Shown one piece after another: positions 38,101-64,000 of a stretch of 64,000 bases of DNA; within the stretch, counting starts at the first letter, position 1; each line of letters begins with the position of its first letter. The notes under the pieces are model-generated. The model made no database searches. It had not been told where the DNA came from and worked only from the letters and a program-made list of their open reading frames with translations. This DNA is from Streptomyces endocoffeicus (GTDB lineage Bacteria > Actinomycetota > Actinomycetes > Streptomycetales > Streptomycetaceae). The position numbers and the translations under genes are program-made. The DNA lies in assembly GCF_016741935.1 (NCBI RefSeq), contig NZ_JAERRG010000002.1:248001-312000 (forward strand), read 5' to 3'.

Positions 38101-41100
38101 TCAGCGCGGACTGGCCAGGGACGGCCGCTGCAAGTCGTTCGCGGCCGCCGCCGACGGCACCGGCTGGGGCGAGGGCGCGGGCATGCTGCTCCTGGAGCGG
38201 CTGTCGGACGCCCGTCGGCACGGCCATGAGGTGCTGGCGATCGTGCGCGGCTCGGCCGTCAACCAGGACGGCGCGTCCAACGGTCTCACCGCTCCCAACG
38301 GCCCCTCCCAGCAGCGCGTCATCCGGCAGGCCCTCGCCAACGCCCGCCTGACCACCGGTGAGGTGGACGTGGTCGAGGCGCACGGCACCGGCACCACCCT
38401 GGGCGACCCCATCGAGGCACAGGCGCTGCTGGCCACCTACGGCCGGGAGCGGGACGCGGAGCGGCCGCTGTGGCTGGGCTCCGTCAAGTCCAACCTGGGC
38501 CACACCCAGGCCGCCTCCGGTGTCGCCGGTGTCATCAAGATGGTGCTGTCGATGCGGCACGGTCTGCTGCCGCGGACGCTGCACGTGGACGAGCCGTCGC
38601 CGCATGTGGACTGGTCGGCGGGCGCGGTGTCGCTGCTGACCGAGGCGCGGGAGTGGCCGGAGAGCGGCCGTCCGCGCCGGGCCGCGGTGTCCTCGTTCGG
38701 CATCAGCGGCACCAACGCCCACGCCATCATCGAGCAGCCGCCCGCCGCCGAGCCGAACGAGCCCGCGGCGGAGCCCGAGGCCCTGCCGTACGTGCCCGTG
38801 CTGCTGTCGGCCCGTACCGAGGACGCTGTGCGGGCCCAGGCGCGGCGGCTGCGCTCGCGGATCGCCGCCGAGCCCGGGGCCTCCCTCACCGACCTGGGGT
38901 TCTCGCTCGCCACGACCCGCGCCGCGCTGGAGCACCGCGTCGCCCTGGTGGCCGAGGGCCATGACGAGGCGCTGGGCGCGCTGGACGCGCTGGCGCGCGG
39001 TGAGCACCCGGCGCAGGCGCTGCGCGGGACGGCCACCGAGGGCAAGGTGGCGTTCCTGTTCACCGGTCAGGGCAGCCAGCGGCTCGGCATGGGCCGTGAG
39101 CTGTACGGGGCGTTCCCGCGCTTCGCGGAGGCGCTGGACGAGGTGTGCGACGCGCTGGACCCGCACCTCGAACGACCGCTGAAGACCGTGCTGTTCGGCG
39201 AGGACGCCCAGGCCCTGGACCGCACCGCGGTCACCCAGCCCGCGCTGTTCGCCGTCGAGGTCGCGCTGTTCCGGCTGGTCGAGGCGTGGGGTCTGAAGGC
39301 GGACTACCTGTCCGGCCACTCCATCGGCGAGCTGGCCGCCGCGCATGTGGCGGGCGTGTTCTCGCTCGCCGACGCGTGCGCGCTGGTGGCGGCCCGTGGC
39401 CGGCTGATGCAGGAGCTGCCCGCCGATGGCGCGATGATCGCCGTCCAGGCGTCCGAGGACGAGGTGGCGCCGCTGCTCACCGACCGGGTGAGCATCGCCG
39501 CCCTCAACGGCCCGAACTCCGTGGTCATCGCGGGCGACGAGGACGCGGCTGTCTCGATCGCGTCCGGTTTCGAGGCGCGGGGCCGTAAGACCAAGCGGCT
39601 CACGGTCAGCCACGCCTTCCACTCGCCGCACATGGACCCGATGCTCGCGGACTTCCGCAAGCTGGCCGAGGGCCTGACCTTCAACGCCCCGAAGATCCCG
39701 CTGGTGTCCTGCCTCACCGGCACCGTGGTCTCCGCCGACGAGGTCCGCCTGCCGGAGTTCTGGGTGCGCCACGTCCGCGAGTCCGTCCGCTTCACCGACG
39801 GTGTCCGCACCCTGCGCGAACAGGGCGTGACCACTTATCTGGAGCTCGGCCCGGACGGGGTGCTCTCCGCGATGGGCGAGGACTGCCTCGCCGGGACGGA
39901 CACCGGGACCGGGACCGGCACCGGGACCGGGACCGGCACCGGGAACGGGACCGACGGCGGCGGTGTGGACACGGACGCGGTGTTCGTCCCCACCCTGCGC
40001 GGTGGCCGCCCCGAGGCCCAGGCGCTCGCCACCGCCCTCGCCCACGTCCATGTCCGCGGCGCGGTCCCGGACTGGGCGGCGGTCTACGGCGGGCGTGGCG
40101 CCCGCCGCGTGGAACTGCCCACCTACGCCTTCCAGCGCCAGCGCTACTGGCTCGACGTGGGCATCTCCGTCGAGGATGTGATCTCCGCGGGCCTCGACAC
40201 GGCCGACCACCCGCTGCTGGGCGCGGCGGTGGAACTCCCCGACACCGGTGGCTTCGTGTTCACCGGGCGGCTGTCGCTGCTCACCCACCCCTGGCTGGCC
40301 GACCACGCCGTCATGGACACCGTGCTGCTGCCCGGCACCGCCTTCGTGGAACTCGCGCTGCGCGCCGGTCACGAGGCGGGCTGTGACACGGTCGAGGAGC
40401 TGACCCTCCAGGCCCCGCTGGTCCTGCCCGAACAGGGCGCCGTCCAGCTGCGGCTGGAGCTCGCGGCGGCCGACGAGACCGGGCGGCGCCCGCTGACCCT
40501 GCACTCCCGCCGGGAGGACGTGCCCGCCGACGAGCCGTGGATCCGCCACGCCACCGGCTTCCTCGCCCCGGGCGAACAGGCGGGCGACGCCGAGCAGGTG
40601 GACCTGAGCGCCTGGCCCCCGGCCGACGCGACGGCCCTGGCGACCGAGGAGTTCTACGAGGGCGCGGCCGCCGCCGGACTCGGCTACGGCCCGGTCTTCC
40701 AGGGGCTGCACACCGCCTGGCGGCGCGGCGAGGAACTGTTCGCCGAGATCCGGCTGCCCCAGGGCTTCGAGCCCCAGGCCGCCGCGTACGGGGTGCATCC
40801 GGCGCTGCTGGACGCCGCCCTGCACACCCTCGGCCTCGACCCGGAGGGCGAGGGCGGCGAGGGGGCACGGCTGCCGTTCGCCTGGACCGGCGTACGGCTG
40901 CACACCGGCGGCGCCGCATCGCTGCGCGTACGGCTGCGGCCCGGCGCCGACGGGGTGTCGCTGCACCTCGCCGACGGCACCGGCGCCGCCGTGGCCACCA
41001 TCGACGGCCTGGTGCTGCGCCCGCTGGCGGCCGAGCAGCTGGACGCCTCGCGCGCCGCGCACCACGAGTCGCTGTTCCGCCCCGAGTGGGCGGCCCTGTC

Positions 41101-43186
41101 CGCGTCCGCCACCGACATCCCGCTCGGCGAGCGCTGGGTGACCCTCGGCGCCGCCACCGGCTTCACCGTCGGCGGCGAGCGGCTGGACGACCACGCGGAC
41201 CTCGCGGCGCTCGCCGCCGCCCTCGACGGCGGCGCGTCCGCCCCCGACGTGGTCGTGGCGCCCCTCACCGGCGCGGCGTCCCTCACGGACGTGGCGTCCT
41301 TCACCGGCGCGGCGTCCCTCACCGCGACCGGCGGCGGGGTGCCCCTGCCCGCGCCCGGCGGCGCGGCGTCCCCTCCCGGCACGGACGGCGCGGCGCTCCT
41401 GCCTGCCACGGATGGCGCGGCGCCCCTCACCGCGACCGGCGGCATGGCGTCCCTGCCCGATACCGCGAGGGCCGCCGCCCGGGACGCCCTGGACCTGGTC
41501 CAGAACTGGCTGGGCGACCAGCGGCTCGCCGACACCCGCCTCGTCCTCGTCACCCGTGGCGCGGTCGCGGCGGCCCCCGGTGAGGACATCGCCGACCTCG
41601 CCCACACCACCGCGTGGGGCCTGGTCAAGTCCGCGCAGTCGGAGAACCCCGGCCGCTTCGTCCTGGTGGACATCGACGGCACCGACGCCTCCCAGCGGGC
41701 CCTGCCGTCGGTGCTCGCCACCGACGAACCGCAGCTCGCCCTCCGCTCCGGCACCGGCCACGCCTACCGGCTCGCCCGGGTCCCGGCTCTGGCGGACACC
41801 CGGGACGAGTCGGCCGGACTCGGCGGCCCGGAGGGCACCGTGCTGCTCAGCGGCGCCACCGGCGCCCTGGGCGGACTCTTCGCCCGCCACCTGGTGGCGG
41901 AGCGCGGAGTGCGTCATCTGCTGCTGGTCAGCCGCCGCGGTGGCGAAGCCCCGGGCGCGGCCGAACTCGCCGCCGAACTGGGCACGTTGGGCGCCGAGGT
42001 CACCTGGGCGGCCTGTGACACCGCCGACCGGGACGCCCTCGCCGCCACCCTCGCGGCCATCCCGGCGGAGCACCCGCTGACCGCCGTGGTGCACACCGCG
42101 GGCGTCCTGGACGACGGGGTGATCAGCTCGCTGACCGGTGAGCGGATCGACACCGTGCTGCGCCCCAAGGTGGACGCGGCGTGGAACCTCCACGAGCTCA
42201 CCCGCGAGCTGGACCTGTCGGCGTTCGTGCTCTTCTCCTCGGCCGCCGGTGCCTTCGGCAGCTCGGGGCAGGGCAACTACGCCGCGGCCAACACCTTCCT
42301 GGACGCGCTCGCCCAGCACCGCCACGCCCGGGGCCTGCCCGCGAGCTCGCTCGCCTGGGGCCTGTGGGCCACGGCCGACGGCATGGCCGGAAGCCTCGGC
42401 ACCTCCGATGTCACCCGCATCTCGCGCGGTGGCTTCGCGGCGCTCGGACAGGACGAGGGCCTGGCGCTGTTCGACGTGGCGGGCACCCTGTCCGCCGAGG
42501 CCGCGCTGGTACCGATCCGCATCGACACGGGAGCGCTGCGCGGCCAGGCCGCCGCCGGGCTGCTGCCGCCGCTGCTGCGCGGACTGGTCCGTACCCCCGT
42601 ACGGCGCTCCGCCGACACCGGCGCCACCTCCGGTGCCGTGGCCGACTCGGGTGCGGGTTCGCTCGCGACACGGCTCTCCGGGCTCTCGGAGGCCGAACGC
42701 GACCGCGAGCTGCTGGAGGTCGTCCGCGGCCATGTGGCGGCCGTCCTCGGCCACGCCACCCCGGACGACGTGGACGCCGGCCGAGGCTTCCTCGACCTCG
42801 GCTTCGACTCGCTCACCGCCGTGGACCTGCGCAACCGACTGGGCGCCGCCGCCGGGCTGCGCCTGCCGGTCACGCTGATCTTCGACTACCCGACGCCCAC
42901 CGCGCTCGCCGGGTATCTGCGCGAGGAGCTGGGCCTGGCCGGCGCGGCCGGCGCGGCCGGACACCAGCCCGTACACGCGGAGCTCGACAAGCTCGAGGCG
43001 GTCCTCGCCGCGATCGCCCCGGACGACATCGAGCGCCCCGGCATCACCACCCGCCTGCGCGACCTCCTGTCGAAGTGGAATGAAACGCAAAGTGCTACCG
43101 ACAGCACCGCAGAAGACCGTGAAATCCAGTCCGCGACGGCAGACGAGATCTTCGATCTCCTCGACGACGAGCTCGGGCTCTCCTGA
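27371..43186 (+). CDS. Three-module type I polyketide synthase, modules G, H and I
   Basis: 5271 residues. A TAA at 27368-27370 lies in frame directly before the ATG, so the start is fixed. The ribosome-binding site is weak (GGA about 8 bases upstream). Order: N-terminal docking helix, module G KS-AT-KR-ACP (27470-32115), H KS-AT-DH-KR-ACP (32165-37400), I KS-AT-DH-KR-ACP (37457-42925), and C-terminal docking ending [17 protein letters not shown]. All three ATs carry GHSIG/HAFH (malonyl). KS cysteines are at 27986, 32684 and 37976; KR LDD motifs at 31295, 36608 and 42107; ACP serines at 31988, 37277 and 42809. The KS of G is divergent, which fits its receiving the unusual alpha-methyl beta-keto chain from gene 2. 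H and I begin a run of dehydrating modules that continues in gene 4. It is separated from gene 2 by 260 A/T-richer bases with a candidate promoter and a strong hairpin. Confidence 0.97.
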   Translation: MANEETLRDYLKLVTADLHQTRLRLQEAEAKNHDPIAIVGIGCRYPGGVQSPEDLWRIVSEGVDAVSEFPLDRGWNVDTMYHPDPDHPGTSYVHEGGFVDGIADFDPSLFGISPREALGMDPQQRMLLETSWEAFERAGIDPVAVRGRQIGVFVGTSNHDYLGAILSSNENFEGYFGTGNAASVASGRLSYTFGFEGPAVTVDTACSSSLVALHLAVQALRNGECSLALAGGATLMCAPGVFVDYSKMRGLALDGRSKPFAPEADGFCLGEGVGMLLVERLSDAQRKGHPVLAVVRGSAVNQDGASNGLTSPNGPSQQRVILQALANARLSPDQVDAVEAHGTGTALGDPIEAQALLATYGQDRPEGKPLLIGSIKSNIGHAQAGAGVGGIIKMVMAMRHGRLPKTLHLTEPTPHVDWTAGDVELLTATREWGKDPEGATPRRAGVSSFGMSGTNVHTILEEAPAVAAPVGHAEGDEPERAEPPLVPVVLSGKNEQALRAQALRLRTHLAAHPGHRLADIGYSQAVTRAALDRRAAVVAADHDELLAGLDALAEGRHHPEVTEGLAAEGKVAFLFTGQGSQRLGMGRELYDAYPAFAEALDAVCAQLDRFLDRPLKDVLFGDDAATLDRTGYTQPALFAVEVALFRLVESWGLRPDFLSGHSIGELTAAHVAGVLSLTHASALVAARSQLMQQLPTGGAMIAVQAAEDEVTPLLTERVSIAAINGPTSVVIAGDEGAAVELAAGFEAQGRKTKRLTVSHAFHSPHMDGMLENFRQVAERLTYEAPKIPIVSNLTGTLVSADEITTADFWVRHVREAVRFLDGVRRLEDHGVTTFVELGPDGVLSAMAQECVSGGRNRAFAFLPALRSGRPEARTLTNALAQAHVRGLPVDWATYYAGTGARRAELPTYAFQRQRYWPANPFSYGVDSAAAEAAAPAVADARFWEVVHSEDLPALVETLGLDGDQPLSEVLPVLSAWRRQSHVDTTVDSWRYRVTWTPLPQTPDKPLTGTWLVVTPEGHADDPWVAEPLRLLAERGVTVHRIDVDGATADRADLAERIRATLSPDPAVEAPAPSFDGVLSLLGLDQRPHDRHPSLTAGLAGTLALVQALGDAGLDAPLWAATRGAVSVGRSDRLTSPEQAQIWGLGRTAALEHPERWGGLIDLPETADDRALGRLADILAGPDGISGEDHLAIRPQGIHARRLARAPHHETTEDGWTTHGTALITGGTGALGGHVARWLVAHGAQHILLTSRRGPDAPGAAELRDELTALGAQVTVAACDTADRDALAGLLATVPADLPLTTVVHAAGVLDDGVLDAQTPRRMADVLRAKADSARHLHELTRGLDLSAFVLFSSMAATFGAAGQANYVAANAYLDALAEQRRAEGLPATSMAWGAWADGGMATDELVAERLRQSGLPALAPAPATAALGAALDLDETFSLVVDIEWNRFAPGLAGHRPNPLLADLSEARRAIEVARTATGGPAIPGRSTSLAQRLTDAGTDEERDQIALDFVRTQVAVVLGHPGPDSVEPSRAFRDLGFDSLTAVEIRNLLSTLTGLKLPATIIFDYPTPVALADHLQAELIGSRPAVTGASSVGVALDDDPIAIVGMSCRFPGGVRSPEELWRLLASGQDAVVDFPADRGWDLETLYDPEGAGEHTSYVREGGFLADAAEFDPVFFGISPREALAMDPQQRLLLETSWEAFERAGIDPTTLRGQQVGVFAGTNGQDYLPVILSAPDGSEGFMGTGNAASVMSGRVSYALGLEGPAVTVDTACSSSLVALHWAIQALRAGECSLALAGGVTVMSTPGSFVDFSRQRGLAADGRIKAFAAGADGTGWGEGVGMLLVERLSDARRNGHEVLAVVRGSAINQDGASNGLTAPNGPSQQRVIRQALAGAGLSASEVDAVEAHGTGTKLGDPIEAQALLATYGQEREPEQPLWLGSIKSNFGHTQAAAGVAGVMKMVLAIQHGLLPQTLNVDEPTPHVDWSAGAVSLLTEAREWPETGRPRRAAVSSFGISGTNAHTIIEQAPVYADETEDTAPVAAPRSGSPATWVLSAKSPEGLRDQAVRLRAHLDERPELDLTDVAFTLATRRTAFEERAALVAEDRDGLLSGLAALAEGRGTPKLVKGSVAGGKVAFLFTGQGSQRLGMGRELYDTFPVFADALDEVCAHLDTHLERPMRDVLFGDDAEALNRTGFTQPALFAIEVALFRLVEAWGLKADFVSGHSIGELAAAHVAGVLSLADAAKLVAARGRLMQELPAGGAMIAVQASEDEVTPLLTERVSIAALNGPTSVVIAGDEDPAGEIAAAFKARGRKTKRLTVSHAFHSPRMDGMLEAFREVAQGLTYEAPRIPIVSNLTGELVSAEEITTADFWVRHVREAVRFLDGVRTLEARNVTTFIELGPDGVLTAMAQECVTDSAADAAFVSALRKGRPEGEALTKAVARAHVRGVAVDWAAYYARTGAARVTLPTYAFQRQRYWPKVSSLFLGDVAAVGLGEAEHPLLGASAELPDADGMLFTGRLALSTHPWLAGHTILDTVLLPGTAFVELAIRAGDQVGCDYLEELTLEAPLVLPAQGGVQLRLSVGAADETGRRPLSLHSRPESLPAEEPWTRHAAGVLASGGRPEASFELSAWPPADATEVELDGRYEGLLDIGFAYGPAFQGLRRAWQRGGEVFAEVALDEETAEEAAAFGLHPALLDAALHAIGMGGLGNTGGEGRLPFAWTGVSLYASGASALRVHLAPAGTDGVRLEIADTTGAPVAAVETLGLRPVSAEQIQSARTAYHESLFRLEWATTAGLADAAGLADAAGADVPADGRWAVLGADPLGLGTSAYGDLETLAGAVAAGTAPAPEYVVVSPSAEVGEQAARAAHRAATAALSVVQRWLEEERFGDAPLVVVTRGAVAVEDDEPVADLAGAAVWGLLRSAQSENPGRFVLVDTDGADESLRALPAALASDEPQLAIRAGAVSVPRLARVAVEPEGDDARSLDPEGTVLVTGASGSLGGLVARHLVAERGIKHLLLVSRRGDQAPGAAELAAELAELGAEVAWSACDVADRDALAATLATVPAEHPLTAVVHTAGVLDDGVIGSLTPERVDHVMRPKVDAAWNLHELTRELDLTAFVLFSSSSGVFGGPGQGNYAASNAYLDALARHRAARGLPATALAWGLWAGAGMGSTLDEADIARMRRAGLPPLPVAEGLALLDTALTVSEASLVPMRVDLSALRNQPAVSPLFRGLVRIPARRAVDAVAAGGESGLAGRLAGLSEPEQERLLLDLVRAQVATVLGYAGAETIGSGRAFKELGFDSLTAVELRNQLNTVTGLRLPATLIFDYPDPQVLARHLRTELVGERSPVVHTPVPVVAATDDEPIAIVAMSCRYPGGVTTPEELWQLLAAGEDGISRFPDNRGWDLEALYDPDPETQGTSYAREGGFLHDAAEFDPAFFGISPREALAMDPQQRLLLETSWEAFERAGIDPLSVRGSRTGVFAGVMYHDYGSRLHAVPSEVEGYLGTGSSSSVVSGRVAYTFGLEGPAVTVDTACSSSLVALHLAAQALRQGECSLALAGGVTVMFTPGTFIDFSRQRGLARDGRCKSFAAAADGTGWGEGAGMLLLERLSDARRHGHEVLAIVRGSAVNQDGASNGLTAPNGPSQQRVIRQALANARLTTGEVDVVEAHGTGTTLGDPIEAQALLATYGRERDAERPLWLGSVKSNLGHTQAASGVAGVIKMVLSMRHGLLPRTLHVDEPSPHVDWSAGAVSLLTEAREWPESGRPRRAAVSSFGISGTNAHAIIEQPPAAEPNEPAAEPEALPYVPVLLSARTEDAVRAQARRLRSRIAAEPGASLTDLGFSLATTRAALEHRVALVAEGHDEALGALDALARGEHPAQALRGTATEGKVAFLFTGQGSQRLGMGRELYGAFPRFAEALDEVCDALDPHLERPLKTVLFGEDAQALDRTAVTQPALFAVEVALFRLVEAWGLKADYLSGHSIGELAAAHVAGVFSLADACALVAARGRLMQELPADGAMIAVQASEDEVAPLLTDRVSIAALNGPNSVVIAGDEDAAVSIASGFEARGRKTKRLTVSHAFHSPHMDPMLADFRKLAEGLTFNAPKIPLVSCLTGTVVSADEVRLPEFWVRHVRESVRFTDGVRTLREQGVTTYLELGPDGVLSAMGEDCLAGTDTGTGTGTGTGTGTGNGTDGGGVDTDAVFVPTLRGGRPEAQALATALAHVHVRGAVPDWAAVYGGRGARRVELPTYAFQRQRYWLDVGISVEDVISAGLDTADHPLLGAAVELPDTGGFVFTGRLSLLTHPWLADHAVMDTVLLPGTAFVELALRAGHEAGCDTVEELTLQAPLVLPEQGAVQLRLELAAADETGRRPLTLHSRREDVPADEPWIRHATGFLAPGEQAGDAEQVDLSAWPPADATALATEEFYEGAAAAGLGYGPVFQGLHTAWRRGEELFAEIRLPQGFEPQAAAYGVHPALLDAALHTLGLDPEGEGGEGARLPFAWTGVRLHTGGAASLRVRLRPGADGVSLHLADGTGAAVATIDGLVLRPLAAEQLDASRAAHHESLFRPEWAALSASATDIPLGERWVTLGAATGFTVGGERLDDHADLAALAAALDGGASAPDVVVAPLTGAASLTDVASFTGAASLTATGGGVPLPAPGGAASPPGTDGAALLPATDGAAPLTATGGMASLPDTARAAARDALDLVQNWLGDQRLADTRLVLVTRGAVAAAPGEDIADLAHTTAWGLVKSAQSENPGRFVLVDIDGTDASQRALPSVLATDEPQLALRSGTGHAYRLARVPALADTRDESAGLGGPEGTVLLSGATGALGGLFARHLVAERGVRHLLLVSRRGGEAPGAAELAAELGTLGAEVTWAACDTADRDALAATLAAIPAEHPLTAVVHTAGVLDDGVISSLTGERIDTVLRPKVDAAWNLHELTRELDLSAFVLFSSAAGAFGSSGQGNYAAANTFLDALAQHRHARGLPASSLAWGLWATADGMAGSLGTSDVTRISRGGFAALGQDEGLALFDVAGTLSAEAALVPIRIDTGALRGQAAAGLLPPLLRGLVRTPVRRSADTGATSGAVADSGAGSLATRLSGLSEAERDRELLEVVRGHVAAVLGHATPDDVDAGRGFLDLGFDSLTAVDLRNRLGAAAGLRLPVTLIFDYPTPTALAGYLREELGLAGAAGAAGHQPVHAELDKLEAVLAAIAPDDIERPGITTRLRDLLSKWNETQSATDSTAEDREIQSATADEIFDLLDDELGLS
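32165..37400 (+). other. Module H: KS-AT(malonyl)-DH-KR-ACP
   Basis: KS 32165-33458 (Cys 32684-32686, TNGQDY type). AT 33773-34605 (Ser 34040-34042). DH 34861-35680, His 34958-34960 in [10 protein letters not shown] preceded by AG rather than AD; Asp 35459-35461. KR structural half from about 35714 with a duplicated LADAAG hexapeptide at about 35755-35790 and no hairpin-repeat insert; it serves as an empty-site comparison for C, J, K and L. KR catalytic half from 36336, LDD 36608-36616. ACP Ser 37277-37279. First of the consecutive dehydrating modules. Confidence 0.93.
39897..39955 (+). repeat. GACCGG-type repeat (GTGTGT) after AT of module I
   Basis: ACCGGG/ACCGGC hexamers encoding [18 protein letters not shown], in the C-terminal part of the AT region of module I; in frame. 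Confidence 0.85.
41262..41460 (+). repeat. Degenerate repeat linker (GAASLT-like) in KR of module I
   Basis: Recurrent GGCGCGGCGTCCCTCACC-like segments encoding GAASLT, GAASPP, GAALLP, GAAPLT over about 65 residues in the KR structural half. Position equivalent to the hairpin-repeat inserts of C, J, K and L. Confidence 0.75.
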
Positions 43187-43237
43187 CCAGCTCCACAAGA
43201 GCTCATCGACTCACCTCAGCACCGCGGGGACGGCGTA
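43187..43237 (+). other. 51-base gap between genes 3 and 4
   Basis: Only a weak 5-base inverted repeat (AGCTC/GAGCT, 43189-43203) and the ribosome-binding site of gene 4. Genes 3 and 4 are probably co-transcribed. Confidence 0.65.
43226..43230 (+). promoter_or_regulatory. Ribosome-binding site of gene 4
   Basis: GGGGA, 7 bases before the ATG at 43238. Confidence 0.65.

Positions 43238-64000
<20,763 letters not shown>

Larger units (their letters stand above)
37457..43183 (+). other. Module I: KS-AT(malonyl)-DH-KR-ACP plus C-terminal docking
   Basis: KS 37457-38745 (Cys 37976-37978, VMYHDY type, matching an alkene from H). AT 39053-39890 (Ser 39320-39322; [11 protein letters not shown], slightly divergent). 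A Gly-Thr dipeptide repeat (39897-39955) follows the AT. DH 40207-41030, His 40304-40306 in [10 protein letters not shown], Asp 40811-40813. A long Gly/Ala/Ser/Thr repeat linker (41262-41460) lies in the KR structural half. The KR nucleotide motif is SGATGALG (Ser for the usual Thr) near 41848; LDD 42107-42115. ACP Ser 42809-42811. Docking 42960-43183. Confidence 0.92.

Noticed and set aside
39897..39955. GT-dipeptide repeat as a frameshift or assembly error
   Set aside because: The frame is kept on both sides and the AT and DH are complete; comparable in-frame repeats occur in many other linkers.
27305..43198. Antisense open frame spanning all of gene 3 (and similar multi-kb antisense frames elsewhere on the minus strand)
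   Set aside because: In very GC-rich genes the codons TTA, CTA and TCA are avoided, so the opposite strand lacks stops. The translation is low-complexity Arg/Gly/Ala/His-rich with no domain, while the plus strand reads as intact PKS domains throughout.
43189..43203. AGCTC/GAGCT inverted repeat as a terminator between genes 3 and 4
   Set aside because: Only 5 pairs with a 5-base loop, in a 51-base gap next to a good ribosome-binding site; too weak to call.

Overview
The window is a stretch of a very large type I modular polyketide synthase (PKS) locus from a high-GC actinomycete, most likely Streptomyces or a close relative. The evidence is the strong G/C bias at third codon positions, the KS-AT-(DH)-KR-ACP domain order, the actinobacterial docking domains, and a palindromic repeat of a kind I recall from Streptomyces intergenic regions. 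Almost all of the 64 kb is coding, with four genes on the plus strand. I see no tailoring enzyme, regulator, transporter, RNA gene, CRISPR array or transposase.

Layout. Gene 1 (1-21991, 5' end outside the window) holds the end of module A (KR-ACP) and modules B (KS-AT-KR-ACP), C (KS-AT-DH-KR-ACP), D (KS-AT-KR-ACP) and E (KS-AT-DH-KR-ACP plus C-terminal docking). Gene 2 (22056-27110) is a single module, F. It has the only methylmalonyl-type AT and a KR that has lost its catalytic Ser and Tyr. Gene 3 (27371-43186) holds G (KS-AT-KR-ACP), H and I (both KS-AT-DH-KR-ACP). Gene 4 (43238 to beyond 64000) holds J, K and L (all KS-AT-DH-KR-ACP) and M (KS-AT-DH and the start of a KR). The gaps between genes are 64, 260 and 51 bases. 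Only the 260-base gap looks regulatory: it carries a candidate promoter and a strong hairpin.

How it works together. Docking domains at the three protein junctions and KS sequence fingerprints both support the order gene 1 -> 2 -> 3 -> 4. If colinear, the chain passes through a hydroxyl/alkene region (A-E), one alpha-methyl beta-keto unit (F), a hydroxyl unit (G), then at least six consecutive dehydrating modules (H-M), giving a conjugated hexaene or longer. This is a polyene-type polyketide. Every KR has the LDD (IDD in F) signature of B-type stereochemistry. No ER or thioesterase is present. I cannot name the product.

Most unusual content. Four DH-KR modules (C, J, K, L) carry an in-frame insert of a hairpin-forming repeat in the linker before the KR catalytic half. 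It is translated as a NQARPAIED / [14 protein letters not shown] peptide using codons that are rare here. Other linkers are full of in-frame tandem repeats. Several modules are visible mosaics of one another, indicating frequent gene conversion. Module E looks degenerate in both DH and KR.
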